Assembly (NCBI GenBank): GCA_021810045.1
Contig: JAJZJR010000007.1
Coordinates: 1-64,000, forward strand
Reading direction: 5' to 3'
Origin: Thermoplasmata archaeon
GTDB lineage: Archaea > Thermoplasmatota > Thermoplasmata > Thermoplasmatales > Thermoplasmataceae
Length of the DNA: 64,000 nt
The notes under the pieces were generated by a model. It was given only the letters and a program-made list of their open reading frames with translations. It was not told the origin of the DNA and did not search any database. The translations under genes and the position numbers were made by a program. Each line of letters starts with the position of its first letter. Position 1 is the stretch's first letter. Shown here piece after piece: positions 41,350 through 49,131 of the stretch.

Positions 41350-41510
41350 CCTCTCCTCCCAAAAATGTAGTATTCGATGGCCTCATCCTGATCTTCTGGT
41401 GGGTCCACGTTAAAATGATACCAGTAGTCAATCACCTTATGGGCAATCTCATGGCCGTATCTTTTGCGAATATTGTAAAATGCCTTGTCTTGGTTCAGAG
41501 AAAGCTCCAT
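41346..41510 (-). CDS. Small protein, 54 aa, first gene inside the right end
   Basis: Frame MELSLNQDKAFYNIRKRYGH, helical, ending IEYYIFGRRG. GAGGGGAT lies 8 nt before its ATG. It begins 36 bp inside attR. In the excised circle the extended integrase frame would run into it and overlap its first codons, so it is probably the gene that follows the integrase in the free form. Unknown function. Confidence 0.62.
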   Translation of the reverse strand: MELSLNQDKAFYNIRKRYGHEIAHKVIDYWYHFNVDPPEDQDEAIEYYIFGRRG

Positions 41511-41545
41511 GACCAAATCCCCTCAAATGCAAGAGGAAAAGTCTC

Positions 41546-41562
41546 AATCCCCACCGGTCCAT
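41546..41562 (+). repeat. attR, displaced tRNA-Ala 3' end
   Basis: AATCCCCACCGGTCCAT, 16 of 17 bases identical to the tRNA end. Its C at base 9 would make a Watson-Crick pair with G7 of the tRNA acceptor stem, where the present gene has a G:U pair; this is what one expects if this copy is the original chromosomal tRNA end pushed away by integration. The bases 5' of it (GTCT) do not continue the tRNA match. Confidence 0.8.
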
Positions 41563-41570
41563 TATAAACA
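41563..41570 (-). promoter_or_regulatory. TATA-like box just outside attR
   Basis: Reading the minus strand, TGTTTATAATGG spans the junction between chromosome and attR. An archaeal promoter here would start transcription near 41537, about 27 nt before the first small gene. The box lies on the chromosomal side of the repeat, so it would be present only when the element is integrated at this place. Confidence 0.4.
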
Positions 41571-41574
41571 TCTT

Positions 41575-42555
41575 TTAAACTGACAGTCTCTCTGCAAGGT
41601 AACTTAAAGCATATTCCTCCCTGTATGTTATATTGAAATGACCGCCCTCAAATTCCTCAAACACATGTGGCACATTAGTCTTTTCAAGAATTCTGTGCAT
41701 TATTCTCATTCCGAAGTTTATGTTGAATTCATCTGAAAACCCAACATCCAGATACACGCCCTTCATCGACCTTATCCTTTCCAGATTTTCCCTGATGTTC
41801 CTAGCTGGATCAAGTTTTAGCCACTTTTCCCAGATTACAGGGTCAAGTTCACCAGTCTCAAGATCAAATGGAAAATCTATGCCGAGGTTTTCCGACTCCG
41901 GATTGGGTGAATAAAATGCTGACATTGCCAGGACATTGATGGTTTTCATAAACTCCTTGGACATCTTGTTCCTGCTTTCATTGTATTTGGAGAACCAGTT
42001 CTTGACGCCCCCGGCTTTTTCAAATTCCCGTATTGCATCAGGGAAGTCTGCAAAATAGCAGTATTCAAATCCTGCATCACCTGAGTGATCGGCAAACCCG
42101 GAAAATACATCAGGATGTCTTGTAGCAAGGGAATACGATCCAAAGCCTCCCGACGATTTCCCGAAAACTCCAGTAAGTCCGGTTGAATAATCCTCCCTTA
42201 TCCAAGGTACAATCTCATCGGTGATGAAATCCTCATAATTTCCAACAGAGGAAGAGTTGATGTACTGGTTCCCACCTAACGATGTATAACAATCAGGAAT
42301 TGCAATTACGGCGTCTTTCAGTTTACCTGATTTTCTGAGAGTTTTCACCACATCTGTGAAGTTCTCACTCATCGGACTGAAATTGAGGAAACTTCTCGCA
42401 CCTCCTCCAAAACCTGCAAGACCTATGAGCAGGGGAGCTTCTTCCTTTAGTTTTTCTGGCAGGAACACAATCACTTCTCTTTCTGTGGGATCATTAAGCC
42501 AGTTATCTTCAAGTGCCTTGCTCCTGTATTTCAGAACCCTGATCTCTTCTGTCAT
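41575..42555 (-). CDS. Alpha/beta-hydrolase esterase (esterase D-like)
   Basis: Hydrolase of 326 residues. The nucleophile elbow is GKSSGG (in TGVFGKSSGGFGSYSLATRHP), the oxyanion region is LIGLAGFGGGAR, and an acid and His near the end (DVGFSDEFNINFGM..., EFEGGHFNITY) complete the triad. Similar to the putative esterase/tributyrin-type enzymes of the esterase D family; substrate unknown. First chromosomal gene to the right of the element; its stop lies 12 bp from attR, so integration leaves it intact but close. Confidence 0.82.
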   Translation of the reverse strand: MTEEIRVLKYRSKALEDNWLNDPTEREVIVFLPEKLKEEAPLLIGLAGFGGGARSFLNFSPMSENFTDVVKTLRKSGKLKDAVIAIPDCYTSLGGNQYINSSSVGNYEDFITDEIVPWIREDYSTGLTGVFGKSSGGFGSYSLATRHPDVFSGFADHSGDAGFEYCYFADFPDAIREFEKAGGVKNWFSKYNESRNKMSKEFMKTINVLAMSAFYSPNPESENLGIDFPFDLETGELDPVIWEKWLKLDPARNIRENLERIRSMKGVYLDVGFSDEFNINFGMRIMHRILEKTNVPHVFEEFEGGHFNITYREEYALSYLAERLSV

Positions 42556-42711
42556 TGTTAAAAATGTCTTAGAAGCAAATAAAACCCGCTACTGGGGAAT
42601 GAAAACAGATACGCTGTCCAATTCCCGGTTTAAGCCGAAAACTGTTGTTCAGCCCGCACTTTCAGGACATTTTTTGAGAGCAACGAAGCTTAGTGCTTCC
42701 CGGGGAACCTG

Positions 42712-42727
42712 TTTACAAATTTGTAAA
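42712..42727. repeat. Perfect 16-bp palindrome
   Basis: TTTACAAATTTGTAAA, symmetrical with no spacer. It lies 170 bp upstream of the divergent esterase start and is not near another promoter I can see. It could be an operator or a transposon-end remnant. Confidence 0.4.
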
Positions 42728-42977
42728 TTGCCCATCCTACCCTAGATAATTTGGACTTTCTCAAGCACACCACCGATTGTATTCATGAATATAAGTTAAA
42801 TGGTATAAGAACCACAGAACATCAAGTCTGAATTAGTGATACATACTCTGTTGAAATCAGTAAATTTAGGGATTTTGTAAAATATCTGTCATTGAAAATG
42901 TTTTGTTGAACCAGGAGTATTCTTTAGACATTTCAGATCAGTTCAAGCCTGTGAAGATTGGGGGAATACCATAAAGG

Positions 42978-43034
42978 ACAGCTCCGGTCGCAGAAGCAGG
43001 AAGCCCTGTCTGATGGGGTAGCGAAGTTGTCACC
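42978..43034 (+). pseudogene. Remnant of a TnpB (IS200/IS605-type) 3' end
   Basis: Reading from ACA at 42978 gives TAPVAEAGSPV, a TGA stop, then WGSEVVTC. The pattern EAGSP/S...G-E-V-V/T-T is typical of the extreme C-terminus of archaeal TnpB proteins, the same tail seen intact at 58360-58400. No upstream TnpB sequence remains. Confidence 0.45.
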
Positions 43035-43088
43035 TGTAAAACATTCAATGCGGGAAATTTAAAGTACAAATTAACCAATCTATGCCCG

Positions 43089-44105
43089 ATGCATGCAATT
43101 CTTTCAGGCATTTCGAAGAAGGAGATATGGGTAAAGGAAATAGAAACTCTTGAAGAATTGAAACCTATTTCCAGCCAAGAAGGGTACTGGCTTGACGTGC
43201 AGGATTTTGATACAGTATCTTTGAAATCCATAGGCGAACTGTACTCCCTGGACCCACTTACACTTGAAGATGTGCAGACAGGCAGGCAGAGAATAAAAAC
43301 AGAGGATTATCAGAGCTATATTTTTTCTGTTTCTAAGGGGGTTAAAACATCAGGAAATGATGAGTTTGAGTATTCAGTTGAAGAAATATTTCTCATCCTG
43401 TCAGAAAAAAATATCATAACTCTGCATAAAGGAAACTCCACCATTATCAACCATTCTCTGGAGGCAATGAAAAATAGGGCAAAAACACTGAAACGGGAAT
43501 CAATGCTGAATTCTCTGGTCATGCATACAATATTCGATTTCTCTGTAGACTCATTTTACACTGTTCTTTCAGAAATAGAAAACTGGCTTGTATCAATCAG
43601 GAGTGAGGTTCTTGATTTTAACTCGCTCAAAGCTAGTGAAATTTCTGATGTTAAAGCTCTTCTGAGCCTTATTTCAAAGGCACGAAGGGAAATGAGTGAA
43701 TTAAGGATAATGCTCTCACAGCATCGTGATGTGGTATCTCTGGCAGAAAGGGGGTCTCTGAAATTTCTTTCAGTTGAACTTATGCCTGCTTTCAGGGACG
43801 TGTATGATCACACATTCCAGCTTATTGAGACTCTTGATTCATACATGATGCGAACAGGCGATGTGCGGGATCTCTATTTCACAATGAGGGCAGCATTCAC
43901 CGATAATATCCTGAGGCTGCTGACAATTGTTGCAACTATCTTCCTGCCTCTCACATTCCTTACCGGTTTTTACGGAATGAATTTTACTGCAGGTTTCAGT
44001 CAGCCAGGTTCCGGTTCCTTCGTTGGTTTCTGGATACTTGTTCTTGCAATGCTGATCATTGCCGGGGTTCTCATGGCGTTCTTTAAAAAACGTGGATGGC
44101 TCTGA
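43089..44105 (+). CDS. corA: CorA-type magnesium/cobalt transporter
   Basis: Protein of 338 residues. A soluble N-terminal domain and long helices (LDFNSLKASEISDVKALLSLI) lead to two C-terminal membrane helices; the signature YGMNF sits at the end of the first (FLPLTFLTGFYGMNF). CorA forms a pentameric Mg2+ channel. The TATA-like box 26-30 nt before ATG suggests a leaderless start at 43089. It is a single gene. Confidence 0.92.
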   Translation: MHAILSGISKKEIWVKEIETLEELKPISSQEGYWLDVQDFDTVSLKSIGELYSLDPLTLEDVQTGRQRIKTEDYQSYIFSVSKGVKTSGNDEFEYSVEEIFLILSEKNIITLHKGNSTIINHSLEAMKNRAKTLKRESMLNSLVMHTIFDFSVDSFYTVLSEIENWLVSIRSEVLDFNSLKASEISDVKALLSLISKARREMSELRIMLSQHRDVVSLAERGSLKFLSVELMPAFRDVYDHTFQLIETLDSYMMRTGDVRDLYFTMRAAFTDNILRLLTIVATIFLPLTFLTGFYGMNFTAGFSQPGSGSFVGFWILVLAMLIIAGVLMAFFKKRGWL

Positions 44106-44161
44106 AACAAGGTCAAAGAATTTATGTGAAATATCAATGGGGGTAAACAGGAGAAGAAAAT

Positions 44162-44557
44162 ATGAGACGAAGAATTAGTGGATATGTGATTTTTCTAATC
44201 GTCTATCTGGTAATATTCGTCCTTTTGGATTTCGTTATCCCCTCCTATTTCAGAAACTATTCCTATTATGGCGGATTTTTCCCGCTATTTTTCTTCTTCC
44301 CGTTCATGTTTGGACGAGGCATCAGATCAGGTAGAGGAAATAATGGCAATTCTTCAGACAGGAACAGGAATGACAATGACATCCTTAACGGAAATTTTGA
44401 CTCTTCTGCATGGGAACAAAGGAACAGAACAGAATATGATGAATTTGGGATTCCAGTGAAGAAGACCCCTGTGAGAACGTGGTACTATTTGGGAATGGTA
44501 ATTATATTGGCTGTATCACTTGGAATTCTTTTCTACAAGGGCCTAATAGGTTTCTAA
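44162..44557 (+). CDS. Two-segment membrane protein, hypothetical
   Basis: Protein of 131 residues with GGAGAAG before its ATG. Hydrophobic helix at about 8-25, a second hydrophobic part with an aromatic run (GGFFPLFFFFPFMFG), an Arg/Asn/Gly-rich loop (RGNNGNSSDRNRNDND) and a final helix (YYLGMVIILAVSLGILFY). Not recognised. Position 56 bp after corA in the same direction allows co-transcription. Confidence 0.65.
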   Translation: MRRRISGYVIFLIVYLVIFVLLDFVIPSYFRNYSYYGGFFPLFFFFPFMFGRGIRSGRGNNGNSSDRNRNDNDILNGNFDSSAWEQRNRTEYDEFGIPVKKTPVRTWYYLGMVIILAVSLGILFYKGLIGF

Positions 44558-44697
44558 GTAGCAGAAGAATGAAATGAGCAATATCTCGCCAGAAACCCGG
44601 TTTGAAATAGCCGGGTATGTAAAAGGTATCAAAATTAGACTCAACTTTGAAAGAAAATCATTTAGAATTCGTTATAGGTTGAATACCTTAATTAAAC

Positions 44698-45444
44698 ATG
44701 CAGGGTTCACGAATCATGGTAGATTTAATCAGAGATTCATTGGCAGGAAAAGTTGCCGTTGTAATTGGTGTTGGGCCAGGACAGGGTATTTCTGCGGTCA
44801 GGATGCTTATTAATTTTGGAGCGAAGGTTGCAATTGTATCAAGATCAGGCAATACATTCGGCCTCGTAGAATCATCAACGGTAAAGGCATATAAGGCGGA
44901 TGCCACAAATGAAGAGGAATTAAAATCTGTAAGGGATAAAATCCTGGCAGATTACGGCAGCATTTTTACAGTTATATCCAACGTTGGTACGTGGGAATCA
45001 TTTAAAGGGCTCTTCCCTGAGAAATCTGACTTCCAGAAAATGATCGACATAAATCTAATCTCACAGCTCAGTGTTCTAAAGATCTTCTCAGAACCAATGC
45101 TCTCAAAGGGAGGTTCATTTGTTCTCGTTGGGGCTTCCAGGCATATTTTCAAGGGCAATGATCTTTCCTACAACGTTTCAAAATCAGCAATAGAAGAGCT
45201 TGTAAGAAAATCAGCTGAGAGTCTCAGGAAATACAATATCAGGGTCAACGGAGTTCTTCCAGGGAGTGTGGGCAAGGAGGATAACTATTACAAGGTATTT
45301 CCTTTCAACGTGACAAAATTCTCGGAAAAAACACAGCTGGAGCCAATTGAAGTAGCAATGGTCAACGCATTCCTGGCCAGTGAAATGGCACTTGGCATAA
45401 ATGGACAGTGTATTTCGGTTGACAGGGGTCTAAACACAGTTTAG
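44698..45444 (+). CDS. Short-chain dehydrogenase/reductase
   Basis: SDR of 248 residues (242 if ATG 44716 is used; each ATG has an AT-rich box about 26 nt upstream). The cofactor loop is VIGVGPGQGIS, the strand ISNVGTW replaces the usual NNAG, Ser lies in LVGASRH and the catalytic YNVSK is intact. It reduces or oxidises an alcohol, substrate unknown. The 140 bp before it hold only a 6-bp hairpin (ACCCGG/CCGGGT, 44595-44616) and promoter sequence. Confidence 0.85.
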   Translation: MQGSRIMVDLIRDSLAGKVAVVIGVGPGQGISAVRMLINFGAKVAIVSRSGNTFGLVESSTVKAYKADATNEEELKSVRDKILADYGSIFTVISNVGTWESFKGLFPEKSDFQKMIDINLISQLSVLKIFSEPMLSKGGSFVLVGASRHIFKGNDLSYNVSKSAIEELVRKSAESLRKYNIRVNGVLPGSVGKEDNYYKVFPFNVTKFSEKTQLEPIEVAMVNAFLASEMALGINGQCISVDRGLNTV

Positions 45445-45503
45445 ATACATTCAAATTTACATTTTAATCAAATTTTTAATGTACGACAACACCATATCTC
45501 ATT

Positions 45504-47051
45504 ATGTTTGAGAATGAAGTGACTTTTGTAAAAATGACAAAAGCGGGCAAAGAGGATGAGTTCCACAGACTCTACGAGGAAGCCCTCAAAGAAGTCCCGA
45601 AATATCTCGGCAAAGAATACCCCAATCTTATCAAAGGGGAAGTCAGGGAAGAGAAGAAACTCAAAGAAATCTCTCCTGTTGATGGAAAGGAGCTTGCAAC
45701 TTTCCAGCTATCATCAGCAGAATCTCTTGAAAAAGCCTTGAAAATGCTCAATGGTTCCTTCAAGAAATGGTACAACATGGGATACGTTGAAAGAGCAAAG
45801 ATTATGCTCAAGGTTGCCGACAAGATAAGTGAAAGAAAATATCTCTATTCTGCACTCCTTGCATACGAAAATGGCAAGAACAGAACAGAAGCAATGGCGG
45901 ATGTGGACGAGGGAATAGACTTTCTCAGATATTACGCCCTGAACATGATAGAAAACAATGGTTTTGTTCACCTGACAGGCAAGGGATACGACAATGAAGA
46001 GAGCTTTAGTGTTATGAAGCCATATGGTGTTTTCGCAGTTATTCCACCATTCAACTTCTACGCAATTACAGTTGGAATGGTAGCTGGCCCTCTAACGGTA
46101 GGAAACGCAGTTTTGCTTAAACCTTCCAGCGATATTCCGCTTATTTCATATCTCACCATCAAACTTATGCATGAGTGTGGAGTTCCAGAAGATGTACTTG
46201 TCTACCTTGCAGGATCCGGAAGCACAATAGGCAATAAGATTGTTGAACACAACGACGTTGCCGGAATAGTATTCACGGGCTCGAGAGAGGTCGGGTTAAA
46301 CATGTTCCACAAGGCTCAGGCAAAGAGACCAAAGCCCGTTATTACAGAAATGGGTGGAAAGGATGCAGTCATCGTTACGGCAAAGGCTGACATGAAAAAA
46401 GCAGTTGAAGGTGTCTTCAGAGGGGCATTCGGATTCTCTGGACAAAAATGCAGTGCCACATCTCTGGTTTATGTAGAAGAATCAGTATATGACAAGTTCG
46501 TCGATGCACTGGTTGAAAGAACAAAAGGAGTTGTTCCTTCCGATCCCAAAAAGAAAGACACATTTATTGGTCCAGTGATAAATCAGCCGGCATTTGATAA
46601 ATTCAAGACTATTTCTTCAAAGTTCTCGGAATACGGAAAGGTCGTTGCAGGGGGCCATGCTCTCGATCAGCCTGGCTTCTATGTTGAGCCAACAATCATA
46701 AAAGACGTCCCAAAAGACTGTGAGCTTGTAAAGAACGAACTTTTCCTTCCTGTTCTTGGAATCATTAAAGTAAAGGATCTCAAGGAAGCAGTTGAAGAAG
46801 TAAACAAATCTGAATACGGTCTCACTGGAGGAATCATAACAGAAGACTCCAATGAAATCAGGTACTACTTCGACAATGCAGATGTTGGTGTCATATATGC
46901 CAACAGGGAAAGAGGAGCTTCCACAGGTGCAGTAGTGGGTTCACAACCATTTGTCGGCTGGAAAATGAGCGGTATCAGTGGAAAAGGAACAGGCTCATAC
47001 TACTACCTAATGCAGTTCCTCAGGGAGCAGTCCCAGACCATTGCTCACTGA
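45504..47051 (+). CDS. Aldehyde dehydrogenase, pyrroline-5-carboxylate dehydrogenase-like
   Basis: ALDH superfamily enzyme, 515 residues. The catalytic Glu lies in PVITEMGGKDAVIV, the Cys in GFSGQKCSATSLVY, and the substrate-end motif is VYANRERGASTGAVVGSQPFVGWKMSGISGKGTG, the form found in P5C dehydrogenases (RocA group). Likely oxidises glutamate semialdehyde to glutamate in proline or arginine breakdown; a related short-chain semialdehyde is possible. It ends within a 45-bp tail overlap with lipB on the other strand. Confidence 0.88.
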   Translation: MFENEVTFVKMTKAGKEDEFHRLYEEALKEVPKYLGKEYPNLIKGEVREEKKLKEISPVDGKELATFQLSSAESLEKALKMLNGSFKKWYNMGYVERAKIMLKVADKISERKYLYSALLAYENGKNRTEAMADVDEGIDFLRYYALNMIENNGFVHLTGKGYDNEESFSVMKPYGVFAVIPPFNFYAITVGMVAGPLTVGNAVLLKPSSDIPLISYLTIKLMHECGVPEDVLVYLAGSGSTIGNKIVEHNDVAGIVFTGSREVGLNMFHKAQAKRPKPVITEMGGKDAVIVTAKADMKKAVEGVFRGAFGFSGQKCSATSLVYVEESVYDKFVDALVERTKGVVPSDPKKKDTFIGPVINQPAFDKFKTISSKFSEYGKVVAGGHALDQPGFYVEPTIIKDVPKDCELVKNELFLPVLGIIKVKDLKEAVEEVNKSEYGLTGGIITEDSNEIRYYFDNADVGVIYANRERGASTGAVVGSQPFVGWKMSGISGKGTGSYYYLMQFLREQSQTIAH

Positions 47052-47759
47052 ATATGATTTTAATTCATCTATTGAATTAAATTCCATATATTTTTCTATT
47101 TTCAGTTTTTCAAGGAACCCCTTTTTAAGCATATTTTTGATATTTTTGAAATCCACTGTTTCCCCAAGCTCATTTTCCATGCTTGTCATTATGGATGATG
47201 ACATTCCACAAGGCATAATGTTCTGAAATTTGCTAAGGTCTGTAGAAATATTAAAACCAATACCATGGAGGGTGGAGAAACCCTTTATGGCAAAGCCAAT
47301 TGAACAGATTTTCTGGTTATCAACCCAAACTCCTGTTTCTCCATGCAGTCTTCCATGAGCTTTTATTCCAAATTTATCAAGCATGGTTATAATTGCCTCC
47401 TGAACCATCTCAATTAGGTTTTTAACATTAATTCCGTGGTTTTTCATATTTACAATAAAGTAAGTAACAAGCTGTCCAGGTCCATGATATGTTGCAGAAC
47501 CACCCCTCTCCACTTCAATGGGTGTAATCCCGGAAGTCAGAATTTCATTCTGGTTTCTGTGTATTCCCAATGTATATACGTCAGGATGTTCCAGTAAAAT
47601 TATTGTGTCGCCCAGTAAATTCTCATTAACAAGTGAGTTGAGATGACGCTGTAGGCCCAGAATTTCCAGGTAGTCTTCCATCCCCAGGTCAAGTACCAGT
47701 GAATCTGAGGAATTAAAAGAATCCCGATTTTCTGCTCTCCGCATGCTATGGTTATGCAC
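47007..47759 (-). CDS. lipB: Lipoate/octanoate transferase
   Basis: LipB of 250 residues. Motifs: ERGGSATYHGPGQLVTYFI (substrate loop), KICSIGFAIK (catalytic Lys) and NIMPCGM (catalytic Cys). It moves octanoyl groups to lipoyl domains of 2-oxoacid dehydrogenases. A start further in, at MRRAEN (47744) or MEDYL, cannot be excluded because the first 20 residues are not conserved-looking. No lipA is in the window. It is divergent from the regulator gene with 33 bp between the starts. Confidence 0.9.
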   Translation of the reverse strand: MHNHSMRRAENRDSFNSSDSLVLDLGMEDYLEILGLQRHLNSLVNENLLGDTIILLEHPDVYTLGIHRNQNEILTSGITPIEVERGGSATYHGPGQLVTYFIVNMKNHGINVKNLIEMVQEAIITMLDKFGIKAHGRLHGETGVWVDNQKICSIGFAIKGFSTLHGIGFNISTDLSKFQNIMPCGMSSSIMTSMENELGETVDFKNIKNMLKKGFLEKLKIEKYMEFNSIDELKSYSVSNGLGLLPEELH

Positions 47760-47792
47760 TAAAATAATAAATAGTTCAGACTTTAAGTATTA

Positions 47793-48551
47793 ATGGTACT
47801 GGATCAGGGCGAACTGACACAGCTTATGATTATGGTAGAGCTATTCGACGGAGTTGATAAACCAGCCAGTATTGCAAAGAATGTGGGGATAACAATTCAG
47901 GGTGTAAACTATCACCTTAAGATTCTTAAAAAGAAAGGTCTGATCAGCGAAACCAATGAAATATCAAAGGAAGGCTTCAGTTTCCTCGAATCCGGACTCG
48001 GCTCCTTAAGAGAATTTGTGTCAGAAAACATGGCAAAAATAGACAACATCGTAACATGGGAGGCTATTGCCGACGTTGACATAAAGGAAGGCGAAGAAGT
48101 TGGCATATACATGGAATCAGGTTATCTGCACGCCGGAAAGGTAGAAGGCAGGGCAAAGGGTATTTCAAGAAACAATGCACTCAAGGGCGAGATAGTTGCA
48201 GCTTCAATCAATGGTATAATCGGTGTGGAGTACGGGAAGATCCAGATATGCGTCCTGCCATCGGTTGAAGCTATAGACGACAAGGAAGAATTTGCAGCCA
48301 ATATTTCCGGCGAATTTCAATCAGGTTCCAGGATTGCGGTGGTTGGCGAGGAAGCTCTATTTGCAGTATCTATTTCAGGCAAAAAGCCCGATATAGAATT
48401 CGCCTCACTGGATGGGGTATTTGAGGCAGCAACCCGCGGTCTTGATTCAGTGCTCTTCATATCATCACGCAGGTTTCACTATCTTCTCCCGCAGCTCAAG
48501 GAACTGCAGAACAGGTACAAGGAAATAGGGCTTAAAATCAAATATTTGTGA
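47793..48551 (+). CDS. Winged-helix archaeal regulator
   Basis: Protein of 252 residues. The N-terminal winged helix (PASIAKNVGITIQGVNYHLKILKKKGLIS) is followed by a long sensor-like domain with a beta-rich part (GEEVGIYMESGYLHAGKVEGRAKG), suited to ligand binding. It matches a conserved archaeal group of putative transcription factors; I have no reliable name. It diverges from lipB and may control it. Confidence 0.75.
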   Translation: MVLDQGELTQLMIMVELFDGVDKPASIAKNVGITIQGVNYHLKILKKKGLISETNEISKEGFSFLESGLGSLREFVSENMAKIDNIVTWEAIADVDIKEGEEVGIYMESGYLHAGKVEGRAKGISRNNALKGEIVAASINGIIGVEYGKIQICVLPSVEAIDDKEEFAANISGEFQSGSRIAVVGEEALFAVSISGKKPDIEFASLDGVFEAATRGLDSVLFISSRRFHYLLPQLKELQNRYKEIGLKIKYL

Positions 48552-48728
48552 TGTTATTAATATAAATTGAATTAAATATTAAAATGAATATGCAGTTGCC
48601 AAATTGAAAAATATTAAATTATACTGAAATATAGATAAATGTCAAACTCTCAGGTTTTTATAAATATTTAAATACAACATATTAATAAAGGGACTTAACA
48701 ACCCCGAAGGTGAAAAATATGGAGGAAG

Positions 48729-49127
48729 ATGGTAGTGGCAGTAGGTTTTCAGATTTTGGCAGATCTCTATGGTATAGACGCGGATATAATAGCAAAGGCA
48801 GATAGCTTATACCCTATAATTGAAGAAGCAGTAAGAGTAGGTAACCTGACAAAGATATCGTCAGATTATTACCAGTTCCAGCCTAAAGGGGCAAGCGGAG
48901 TTGTATTGCTTGCAGAGTCCCATCTCTCCTTCCATACATGGCCGGAGCATGGACTGGTAACACTTGACATATATACTTGTGGGGACCCTCAAAGCGCTGA
49001 AGTGGCCCTTGATTATATCGTGGATCAGTTAAGGCCAGATACCATGGATTGCAAAAGGCTCAGAAGGGGCGTCTCTATTACTGAAGAAGTAAAAGTAGAA
49101 AGCCCGGAGCATGTTATAATACCGTGA
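48729..49127 (+). CDS. speD: S-adenosylmethionine decarboxylase proenzyme
   Basis: SpeD of 132 residues, the short prokaryotic form. It cuts itself between Glu63 and Ser64 (LLAESHLSFHTWPE), the Ser becoming the pyruvoyl cofactor; CGDP near residue 84 carries the catalytic Cys. It makes decarboxylated SAM for spermidine synthesis. The exact start is unclear because GGAGGA lies only 2 nt before the ATG. The 177 bp upstream are very A+T-rich and include several candidate TATA boxes (TTTATAAATATTTAAATA, 48656-48673). Confidence 0.93.
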   Translation: MVVAVGFQILADLYGIDADIIAKADSLYPIIEEAVRVGNLTKISSDYYQFQPKGASGVVLLAESHLSFHTWPEHGLVTLDIYTCGDPQSAEVALDYIVDQLRPDTMDCKRLRRGVSITEEVKVESPEHVIIP

Positions 49128-49131
49128 GTTT

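Larger units (their letters stand above)
17451..41562. mobile_element. Integrated element in tRNA-Ala(GGC), about 24.1 kb
   Basis: The left end is the 3' part of tRNA-Ala; an almost identical 17-bp copy lies at 41546-41562. Between them are a tyrosine integrase abutting the tRNA, a serine recombinase, a probable replication initiator with repeats, zinc-finger proteins, regulators, a TIR protein, a large block of membrane and surface proteins, and almost no housekeeping function. Gene order outside the repeat is ordinary chromosome. The integrase is intact, unlike SSV-type elements whose integrase gene is split by integration. Whether it is a provirus, a conjugative plasmid or something else is open; no capsid or relaxase is recognisable to me. 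Confidence 0.9.
42556..43088. other. Gene-poor stretch with decayed transposon pieces
   Basis: No intact gene. On the minus strand near 42590-42670 a broken frame reads CP, then KCGLNNSFRLKPG, which recalls the zinc ribbon of a transposase; this is weak. At 42685-42699 a small hairpin (GAAGC/GCTTC) lies beside a perfect 16-bp palindrome. At 42978-43034 lies a TnpB-like 3' tail. The last 35 bp hold the promoter of the CorA gene (AATTTAAAGTAC, about 26 nt before its ATG). Confidence 0.45.

Noticed and set aside
44595-44616. 6-bp hairpin ACCCGG/CCGGGT as a terminator
   Set aside because: Archaeal termination here more likely uses U-rich tracts with aCPSF1; no T-run follows the stem.
44574-44813. 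Plus-strand frame of 79 codons before the SDR gene
   Set aside because: Its first third is plausible, but it runs into the SDR gene in another frame and becomes Cys/Trp/Arg-rich there.
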